This document shows, piece by piece, positions 1 to 4,435 of a stretch of DNA of 5,116 nucleotides. The position numbers and the translations under genes were made by a program. The notes beneath the pieces are model-generated. The model was not told the DNA's origin. It saw only the letters and a program-made list of their open reading frames with translations, and did not search any database. Where the stretch lies: assembly GCA_017860765.1 (NCBI GenBank), contig JAGDMY010000126.1, forward strand, positions 1-5,116, in the 5' to 3' direction. Origin of the DNA: Chloroflexota bacterium. GTDB lineage: Bacteria; Chloroflexota; Dehalococcoidia; Dehalococcoidales; UBA3254. Each line of letters begins with the position of its first letter. Positions within the stretch are counted from its first letter, which is position 1.

Positions 1-1269
1 GCTATACCATGTCCATTCCATATTTCCGGTAACCACGCTATCACCGGATTTGACCCCGGCGCTTTTTAAAGCTTTATTGATTCCCAGCTTCTCCAGCCGA
101 TCATTGAACTCCTTGAGATCGTCGGGGTCATCGAGATCAAGTTTGTCCAGGAGACGCTCCACGTCCGGGTCCGCGAGGATAAAACTATTGCCCTTTTTTT
201 GCACTCTGGTGCCCCTGTCTACCGCTCTGGGGCGAAAGACCTTCTCCGGGGTTGGCCCGGCCGCCCTTAGTCTGATATCTGCAGTCCGCAGCGTCCGGGT
301 CGTCTCAGCCACCAGCTCTTTGAGGCCATCTCCTCTGGCGGCTGAAATAAAGACAGGACTGATGCCTGCCTCTTTAAAGGTGGCTTTCAGTTCCTCCTGG
401 CGAGCCTCCACTTCCGCTAAGTCCAGCTTGTTAATCGCCACTATCTGCTGTCTTCGGGCCAGGCTGGCATCGAAAAGGGCCAATTCGTTGTTGACCCGTA
501 TCATATCATCCAGAGGAGAAGCTGAACAGCCATCTAACAGATGGATCAGCACCTTGGTCCGCATGGTATGGCGCAGAAAGCTGAGTCCCAACCCCTTGCC
601 GGTGTGGGCACCTTCGATTAGCCCGGGTATCTCGGCCAGCACAAAGCTTCCCTCCTGATTTTGCACTACTCCCAGGATAGGTTCCAGGGTAGTAAAGGGA
701 TAATCCGCAATTTTCGGATTGGCGGCTGACAGTGCTGCCAGAAGCGAGGACTTGCCCACATTAGGATACCCGATAATGCCCACATCCGCAATCAAACGCA
801 GCTCCAGCACTACGGTCTTCTTTTGTCCTGGAATCCCCGGTTGGGCGATCCTGGGAGCCTGATTGACGGCGGAGGCGAAATGAGTGTTGCCATAGCCTCC
901 AGAGCCTCCGTGGGCTACCGCTACCTGCTGACCGTCTTTTTCAAGGTCGGCTATCAGCTCAGCTTCCCCGGAGTTCTTATTTTCATAAACCAGGGTGCCG
1001 GGAGGTACCGTCAGGACCACGTCGGCACCGTCCTTGCCATGTTTGTTTTTCGCCATGCCGCTCTGGCCGTTCTCGGCACTAAAAGCCCGGCGGCGCTTAT
1101 ACGCCTGCAGGGTGCTGACACTGGCATTGGCCTTAATAAGCACATCTCCGCCCCTGCCTCCATCCCCCCCAGACGGTCCCCCAAAAGGAACGTATTTTTC
1201 CCGACGGAAAGCGATGGCTCCCCTGCCTCCGTCGCCGGCCTTCAAGTGGAGTTCAACCTTATCTAACAT
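1..1269 (-). CDS. obg: Obg-family GTPase (ribosome assembly), 3' end cut by window edge
   Basis: The reverse strand reads open from an ATG at 1269-1267 to the left edge, giving 423 codons without a stop. Family knowledge: Obg binds the large ribosomal subunit, acts in its late maturation, and is linked to growth and stringent-response control in the cytoplasm. Seen: the glycine-rich Obg fold covers residues 1-158 (KAGDGGRG, GGPSGGDGGRGGD, HGGSGGYGNTHF). The G domain follows, with G1 GYPNVGKS at 167-174, switch I YPFTT at 190-194, G3 EIPG at 213-216, G4 NKLD at 280-283 and G5 SAA at 309-311. A C-terminal OCT domain covers about 342-423. The OCT domain normally ends soon after the segment at 409-422, so only a few residues are probably missing. 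A GGAA at 1280-1277 lies 7 nt before the ATG as a modest ribosome-binding site. Oddity: the G3 aspartate is glutamate. The gene lies downstream of dnaA on the same strand, across a 477-bp gap. Confidence 0.97.
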   Translation of the reverse strand, partial: MLDKVELHLKAGDGGRGAIAFRREKYVPFGGPSGGDGGRGGDVLIKANASVSTLQAYKRRRAFSAENGQSGMAKNKHGKDGADVVLTVPPGTLVYENKNSGEAELIADLEKDGQQVAVAHGGSGGYGNTHFASAVNQAPRIAQPGIPGQKKTVVLELRLIADVGIIGYPNVGKSSLLAALSAANPKIADYPFTTLEPILGVVQNQEGSFVLAEIPGLIEGAHTGKGLGLSFLRHTMRTKVLIHLLDGCSASPLDDMIRVNNELALFDASLARRQQIVAINKLDLAEVEARQEELKATFKEAGISPVFISAARGDGLKELVAETTRTLRTADIRLRAAGPTPEKVFRPRAVDRGTRVQKKGNSFILADPDVERLLDKLDLDDPDDLKEFNDRLEKLGINKALKSAGVKSGDSVVTGNMEWTWYS

Positions 1270-1283
1270 AGTGTATTTCCATC

Positions 1284-1301
1284 ACTTAATAGGTGTTAAG
1301 T
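1284..1301 (-). repeat. Small inverted repeat in obg leader
   Basis: ACTTAA (1284-1289) and TTAAGT (1296-1301) form perfect 6-bp arms around a 6-nt loop. In the obg transcript the hairpin would sit just upstream of the GGAA ribosome-binding site. It is all A/U but for one G-C pair, so it should be weak. Any role in translation is a guess. Confidence 0.3.
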
Positions 1302-1303
1302 TA

Positions 1304-1321
1304 TATAATGAGCTCATTATA
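1304..1321. repeat. 18-bp perfect palindrome (operator-like)
   Basis: TATAATGAGCTCATTATA is a perfect inverted repeat with no spacer, centred between 1312 and 1313. It lies 35 bp upstream of the obg start codon and overlaps the best -10 candidate for obg. A spacer-free palindrome of this length suits a site for a dimeric DNA-binding protein. It could instead be a structural element of the A+T-rich tract. No regulator is encoded nearby to suggest an owner. Confidence 0.6.
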
Positions 1322-1344
1322 GGGCTGTATTACTTAATATTTAA
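1316..1344 (-). promoter_or_regulatory. Possible obg promoter
   Basis: On the reverse strand a perfect TATAAT (1321-1316) stands 47 bp before the obg ATG. At 17-bp spacing it has a poor -35 match, TTAAAT (1344-1339, three of six bases). The -10 box is one arm of an 18-bp palindrome, so the other arm offers an equal TATAAT facing the opposite way. The surroundings are very A+T-rich, so chance matches are likely. The position suits obg transcription, but the weak -35 keeps this tentative. Confidence 0.35.
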
Positions 1345-1477
1345 TAACATTAATAATGAAGGGTTAACCGGGCAATTTAGATTATAACTATAAATTTATA
1401 TAATTGGACAATGATATCCCAAGATTAACATACTCTGAGCTCTTCGTCTACCTGAGTTGGACCTTTTGCGTCCGGGC

Positions 1478-1677
1478 CTATAGTTGCCTTATAAATACCA
1501 TATAAAAGCAGTCAGCTAAGGATATATCTGGAGTATACCGCGGAACCTGAAACTGCTATAAGGAAATTATAAGGAAGTATGCTATAGGCAATAGTTCTGC
1601 TGCCCGGGAAACACGATTCCTAAAGAACTGTACCGGAATAAGCGAGGAACTATAAACGAACTATAGTCTGCCTTAAA
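1478..1677. repeat. Phased TATA-centred repeat array (11-bp register)
   Basis: TATA tetranucleotides begin at 1479, 1490, 1501, 1523, 1534, 1557, 1568, 1583, 1651 and 1662. Five of the nine successive gaps are exactly 11 bp, one is 22 and one is 23. A related TTAA follows at 1673, again 11 bp on. Some units match further: TATAAGGAA occurs at 1557-1565 and 1568-1576, CTATAGGCA at 1582-1590, CTATAAACGA at 1650-1659 and TTAAACGA at 1673-1680. The base before TATA is usually C or T and the base after is often A or G. Sites one helical turn apart on one face of the DNA suggest cooperative protein binding. DnaA is the obvious candidate because its gene is adjacent. Intrinsic flexibility or bending without a specific protein is an alternative. 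Confidence 0.55.
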
Positions 1678-1691
1678 CGAGGGTTAGGCTG

Positions 1692-1701
1692 AACTGCAGT
1701 T
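1692..1701. repeat. 10-bp palindrome
   Basis: AACTGCAGTT is a perfect palindrome between the TATA array and the dnaA stop codon. No function is evident, and a palindrome of this size could occur by chance. Confidence 0.3.
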
Positions 1702-1726
1702 ACACCGAAAGGAGCGGCTTCGAGAA

Positions 1727-1744
1727 CCCGGTGCAGGGCCCGGG
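1727..1744 (-). terminator. Weak hairpin just after dnaA
   Basis: CCCGG (1727-1731) and CCGGG (1740-1744) form a five-pair G/C stem with an 8-nt loop, starting two bases past the dnaA stop codon. No run of U follows in the dnaA transcript, so it is not a typical intrinsic terminator. It might act as a mRNA 3'-end stabiliser or a weak pause site. Confidence 0.25.
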
Positions 1745-1746
1745 AC

Positions 1747-3096
1747 TTATTTCTGAGATAGCTTCTGCTGGATGTCATTGACGCATTGCTTGAGGCCAGG
1801 GTTGCGGGTGATCTCCTCGGCTATTCTCTTATGGGCCTGGCTGACGGTGATGGGCTGCCGTCCTCCGAGCTCCTGGCCAATTTTGGAGAGGGACAGGTCG
1901 CCTTGCTCCCTTAATAAAAACATAGCTATCTGGCGGGCCAGCGCTGCTTGCTTGTCCCGCTTGCTGCCGCGCAGGTCCATCACATCCATGTCGAAATACG
2001 TGGCTACCGTTTCCAGCAGCAGGGTAGGCGAGGGTGGGGATTTCGGTTTCTTGGTGGCGAGGTCCTCCAGCGCTTCATTGACCAGTTCGGGGGTAACGAC
2101 CGCTTTCAGAAGCCTGGAATAGGCGATTACCCGGTTGAGAGACCCTTCCAGCTCGCGGATGTTCTGCTTAATCCGTTCCGCAATAAATTCCAGCACGTCC
2201 GGGGAAAGCTCAACACCTTCTTTTTGCGCTTTAGCGGCCAGGATAGCCAGGCGGGTCGCGAAATCAGGAGCTTGAATGCCGGTTGAAAGACCCCACTCCA
2301 GCCGGGAGCGCAAACGCTCCTGGATGAGCGGCATGGAATTAGGCGGGCAGTTGCTGGTCAGGGCGATCTGGCGGTCGGCATCCCGCAACTCATTGAAAAT
2401 ATGGAAAAAACTTTCTTCGGTCTGCTCCTTGCCGCCGATAAATTGAATATCGTCAATCAAAAGCATTTCAGTACTGCGGTACCTATTGCGAAAATCGCTG
2501 GTCTTGCGTTCGCGGATAGCGCTGACAAATTCGTTAGTGAATTGCTCGGCATTAACATATAAAACATGGATGCCTTTGGTCTGGGCGGCGTTGCCGATGC
2601 TGTTGAGAAGGTGGGTCTTGCCCAGACCGACCCCGCCGTAGATGTACAGGGGGTTATAGCTGGTCAAGCCCGGTCTCTCGGCCGCGCTCAAGGACGCGGC
2701 GTAAGCCAGACGGTTGCAGTTGCTAACTACGAAAGTATCGAAGGTATATTTTGGGTTCAGCCGTGTCAGGTTTGCCGGAATAAGGGCGGGCAAAGTTGGC
2801 ATCGGATTAACCTGAATGGCGGTTTTAGCTTCAGAAACGCTCTTGCTATCAACAGTGAAACTAACCTTCACCTCGCTTTGGACGATGCCGATAAGCGTTT
2901 TTTCGATTAACGAGCGAAGGTTTTTATCCAGATACTCCGCTACAAAAGTGTTCGGTACACAAAGCAATAGATGGTTATCTTGATAGCTTAAGCCTTTAGT
3001 CTTCTCCAGCCAGGTCCTAAAATTGGCCTTGCTTACTTGAAGCTGCAACTCGCCCAGGGCTGTGTCCCAGATTTCCTGTGCTGAACGGGCTCTCAC
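1747..3096 (-). CDS. dnaA: Chromosomal replication initiator DnaA, with unusual domain IV signature
   Basis: DnaA is the AAA+ ATPase that binds origin boxes, oligomerises and melts DNA to load helicase. The predicted protein has 449 residues, normal for the family. Domain I (about 1-75) includes SAQEIWDTALGEL and WLEKT, and a short domain II follows. The AAA+ core has Walker A GGVGLGKTH at 154-162, Walker B LLIDDIQF at 212-219, a sensor 1 segment LTSNCPP, box VII RLRSRLEWGL at 261-270 with the arginine finger near R265, and sensor 2 RELEGSLNRV. Domain IV begins near 360. I prefer the GTG at 3096-3094 because the protein then starts MRARSAQEIW, as homologues do, with GGAG at 3110-3107. The frame also opens upstream from a TTG at 3147, giving an untypical 17-residue extension. 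Oddity: the domain IV signature usually GGRDHTTV is GGRQPITV (411-418). The frame is intact, so this is probably a working but divergent DnaA. Confidence 0.96.
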   Translation of the reverse strand: MRARSAQEIWDTALGELQLQVSKANFRTWLEKTKGLSYQDNHLLLCVPNTFVAEYLDKNLRSLIEKTLIGIVQSEVKVSFTVDSKSVSEAKTAIQVNPMPTLPALIPANLTRLNPKYTFDTFVVSNCNRLAYAASLSAAERPGLTSYNPLYIYGGVGLGKTHLLNSIGNAAQTKGIHVLYVNAEQFTNEFVSAIRERKTSDFRNRYRSTEMLLIDDIQFIGGKEQTEESFFHIFNELRDADRQIALTSNCPPNSMPLIQERLRSRLEWGLSTGIQAPDFATRLAILAAKAQKEGVELSPDVLEFIAERIKQNIRELEGSLNRVIAYSRLLKAVVTPELVNEALEDLATKKPKSPPSPTLLLETVATYFDMDVMDLRGSKRDKQAALARQIAMFLLREQGDLSLSKIGQELGGRQPITVSQAHKRIAEEITRNPGLKQCVNDIQQKLSQK

Positions 3097-3106
3097 GAGA
3101 TCTTTT

Positions 3107-3110
3107 CTCC
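3107..3110 (-). promoter_or_regulatory. dnaA ribosome-binding site
   Basis: GGAG on the reverse strand lies 10 nt before the GTG at 3096. The spacing is slightly long but acceptable. It supports the GTG start over the upstream TTG codons at 3147, 3123 and 3117. Confidence 0.6.
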
Positions 3111-3111
3111 A

Positions 3112-3180
3112 TTTCAAACACAATAAGCCCCCTGATAACAGAAACAAAAAGGTAAATTACTCTAGACATAGTGTTTGAAA
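3112..3180 (-). repeat. 10-bp inverted repeat in the dnaA leader
   Basis: TTTCAAACAC (3112-3121) and GTGTTTGAAA (3171-3180) are perfect 10-bp inverted arms separated by 49 bp. In the dnaA transcript the downstream arm ends one base before the GGAG ribosome-binding site. Pairing of the arms would form a long-range stem beside that site. The arms could instead be paired protein-binding half sites. A direct repeat, AAAGGTAA at 3148-3155 and 3178-3185, lies in or next to the same element. Confidence 0.5.
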
Positions 3181-3207
3181 GGTAACATTTCCTGGGTGGC
3201 GTAGACT

Positions 3208-3237
3208 AGAATACCCCCAGTGCATCTTTGCTGGCAA
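3208..3237 (-). promoter_or_regulatory. Possible dnaA promoter
   Basis: The reverse strand shows TTGCCA (3237-3232, five of six to the -35 consensus), an 18-bp spacer, and TATTCT (3213-3208, four of six to the -10 consensus). Transcription would start near 3201. This gives a leader of about 105 nt that contains the 10-bp inverted repeat. Confidence 0.35.
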
Positions 3238-3308
3238 GGCTTCTCAGGTTAACTGCGGGCTATTTTTGACACTTATTTTCTCTTAGAAAGTGCGCAAATC
3301 TCGCTTAT

Positions 3309-3337
3309 TTGACAATTATTCAGGGCCATAATCTCAA
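3309..3337 (+). promoter_or_regulatory. Possible fmt promoter (strong -35, weak -10)
   Basis: An exact TTGACA at 3309-3314 points towards fmt. At 17-bp spacing the -10 position (3332-3337) reads TCTCAA, a poor match. The better -10-like CATAAT at 3327-3332 is too close to the -35. A second exact TTGACA at 3266-3271 also lacks a good partner. Which of these, if any, drives fmt cannot be decided from the sequence. Confidence 0.25.
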
Positions 3338-3438
3338 AGACCAAAACTTAAAAGTTATATCTTTGGCGGACTCTGCCTGACAGGGGAGGGCTTTTAGAAG
3401 TTGGCTTTGCTTAGCCCGGAATGTTAGAATTTAGGCAG

Positions 3439-3443
3439 AGGAG
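3439..3443 (+). promoter_or_regulatory. fmt ribosome-binding site, decides the TTG start
   Basis: AGGAG ends 7 nt before the TTG at 3451, an ideal distance. The in-frame ATG at 3421 has no comparable motif in front of it. This site lies inside the extension that the ATG start would translate. Confidence 0.75.
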
Positions 3444-3450
3444 AACGGAA

Positions 3451-4398
3451 TTGCGGCTGGTCTTCATGGGTTCCCCCGAATTTGCCATTCCTGCCCTTCA
3501 GCTCTTATTAATAAACGGACACCGGTTGGCAGCGGTTTACACCCGACCGGATAAACCTGCGGGCAGGGGTCGGGCTATGATAGCGCCGCCAGTTAAAGCA
3601 GCAGCTTTATCCTGGGATTTGCCGGTCATCCAGGTGTCAGGCTTTAAAAAGCCGGAAGCCGTGGAGCAGCTGGCCGGACTGAAACCCGAGGCCGTGGTAG
3701 TGGCGGCCTTCGGGCAAATTTTGCCGCCGGCGGTCCTTGAGATACCCTCTTACGGATGTCTTAATATCCATCCCTCCCTCCTACCCAAATATCGCGGTCC
3801 TGCACCGGTCGTAGCTACCATCCTGGCCGGGGATGAAATGGCCGGGGTGAGCGTGATGCGGCTGGATGCCGGAATGGATACCGGTCCGATTTTTTCTCAG
3901 GCCCAGGTACCCGTTTTAGCTCAGGATACGGCGAGTTCGCTGACCGCCAGGCTCTTTCAAATAGGAGCCCGCATGCTTTTAGAAGTGCTGGCCTTTTTAC
4001 CCTCCGGAAGTCTAATACCCGAACCCCAGAACGCGGCCGCTGCCTCCTATTCCCGCGAAATTACCAGGGAAGACGGACGTATTGATTGGAAACTGACAAC
4101 CCGGGAAATCTGGCGGCGGGTTCGCGCCTACCAGCCCTGGCCTGAAGCTTATACCACCTGGCGGGGCAAGCAATTGAAGATCATTGGAGCCTGGCCTCTG
4201 GAGAGGCGGGCATCTGCCGGGCCTGGCCGGGTCGTGTCTTTAGAGCCCACAGAAGGAGGTCTCAAAGCGTCCTTCGGCGTAGGCACCGGCGATGGAGTCC
4301 TGGGGGTGTTAAAGGTCCAGTTTGAAGGCAAGCGTGCCCTGTCCGCGGAAGAATTCCTGCGCGGCCAGAGGGATTTCCTGGGGACAACCCTGGAGTAA
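3451..4398 (+). CDS. fmt: Methionyl-tRNA formyltransferase
   Basis: Fmt transfers a formyl group from 10-formyltetrahydrofolate to the amino group of methionine on initiator tRNA, in the cytoplasm. The 315-residue prediction is the usual family length. Seen: an N-terminal Rossmann-type start reading RLVFMGSPEFAIPAL, then the loop TRPDKPAGRGR at about 32-41. The catalytic core reads NIHPSLLPKYRGPAPV with N105 and H107, and D143 lies in DAGMDTGP. These match the Asn-His-Asp triad of the family. The C-terminal tRNA-binding domain begins after about 205, with YSREITREDGRIDW and RAYQPWPEAYT. I chose the TTG at 3451 because the protein then starts as homologues do (M-R-L-V-F-M-G) and a strong ribosome-binding site precedes it. 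An ATG at 3421 would add 10 untypical residues. fmt diverges from dnaA and is followed 37 bp later by cdsA, perhaps as one operon. The partner gene def, often next to fmt, is not in the window. Confidence 0.97.
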   Translation: MRLVFMGSPEFAIPALQLLLINGHRLAAVYTRPDKPAGRGRAMIAPPVKAAALSWDLPVIQVSGFKKPEAVEQLAGLKPEAVVVAAFGQILPPAVLEIPSYGCLNIHPSLLPKYRGPAPVVATILAGDEMAGVSVMRLDAGMDTGPIFSQAQVPVLAQDTASSLTARLFQIGARMLLEVLAFLPSGSLIPEPQNAAAASYSREITREDGRIDWKLTTREIWRRVRAYQPWPEAYTTWRGKQLKIIGAWPLERRASAGPGRVVSLEPTEGGLKASFGVGTGDGVLGVLKVQFEGKRALSAEEFLRGQRDFLGTTLE

Positions 4399-4400
4399 TT

Positions 4401-4427
4401 TTGAATTTGGCAATAATCTGCTAAAAT
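4401..4427 (+). promoter_or_regulatory. Possible internal promoter before cdsA
   Basis: TAAAAT at 4422-4427 is preceded by TG at 4419-4420, forming an extended -10 box. TTGAAT at 4401-4406 is a fair -35 with a short 15-bp spacer. Transcription would start at about 4434-4436, on or next to the cdsA ATG, so the message would be nearly leaderless. The match may be chance in this small A+T-rich gap. Confidence 0.35.
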
Positions 4428-4435
4428 AAGGCATT

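Larger units (their letters stand above)
1284..1420. other. A+T-rich tract, candidate DNA-unwinding element
   Basis: By eye about three quarters of the bases are A or T, in sharp contrast to the flanking genes. The tract holds repeated TTAATA/TAATA words around 1333-1358, a 12-bp perfect palindrome TATAAATTTATA at 1389-1400, and GGTTAACC at 1362-1369. Tracts like this beside a DnaA-binding array are where origins melt. Assigning that role here is inference, since A+T-rich leaders are common for other reasons. Confidence 0.4.
1270..1746. other. oriC: Candidate replication origin (oriC) region between dnaA and obg
   Basis: This 477-bp gap has no credible coding sequence; open frames entering it are shadows of obg on the opposite strand. 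Seen: an A+T-rich tract at about 1284-1420 with several palindromes, and a TATA-centred array at 1478-1665 with repeated 11-bp spacing. Known: bacterial origins often lie directly beside dnaA, and in Bacillus subtilis the unwinding element lies downstream of dnaA. Inferred: an unwinding element plus initiator-binding array would fit this layout. Against: I find no consensus TTATCCACA box on either strand. The gap could instead hold only the obg promoter and non-functional spacer. Confidence 0.45.
3097..3450. other. Divergent dnaA/fmt intergenic control region
   Basis: This 354-bp stretch separates the preferred starts of dnaA and fmt. It holds the dnaA leader and its inverted repeat, a candidate dnaA promoter, and two exact TTGACA hexamers on the plus strand. 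Three TTATT words occur on the plus strand (3273, 3305, 3316). I see no consensus DnaA box, no RNA gene and no continuation of the phased TATA array, since TATA occurs only once here (3356). Gene direction flips in this gap, so part of an origin could lie here. Confidence 0.5.

Noticed and set aside
50..1387. Plus-strand open frames across 50-658, 823-1266 and 995-1387
   Set aside because: They are antisense shadows of obg. The reverse-strand frame matches the Obg family over its whole length, whereas these translations are low-complexity and match no family I recognise.
1711..1731. tRNA T-arm-like TTCGAGA loop
   Set aside because: The flanking bases do not pair as a T-stem, and no anticodon or acceptor arm can be drawn around it.
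1270..1746. Consensus DnaA boxes (TTATCCACA or close) beside dnaA
   Set aside because: I read both strands of this gap and of 3097-3450 and found none close enough to report.
1270..1746. Small RNA gene or riboswitch in the obg/dnaA gap
   Set aside because: No recognised conserved fold, no convincing terminator with a U-run, and the repeats are better described as a DNA-level phased array.
1772..2910. Plus-strand open frames inside dnaA
   Set aside because: They are antisense to a clear DnaA reading frame and show no recognisable domains or ribosome-binding sites.
3097..3147. Longer dnaA beginning at TTG 3147
   Set aside because: The extra 17 residues do not resemble DnaA N-termini, and the ribosome-binding site fits the GTG at 3096.
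3388..3417. GGGCT/AGCCC hairpin before fmt
   Set aside because: Only five pairs around a 20-nt loop, with no U-run and no sign of an attenuator. It is within what chance would give.
3421..3450. Longer fmt beginning at ATG 3421
   Set aside because: No good ribosome-binding site precedes it. The extension contains the AGGAG that serves the TTG at 3451, and homologues begin at that position.
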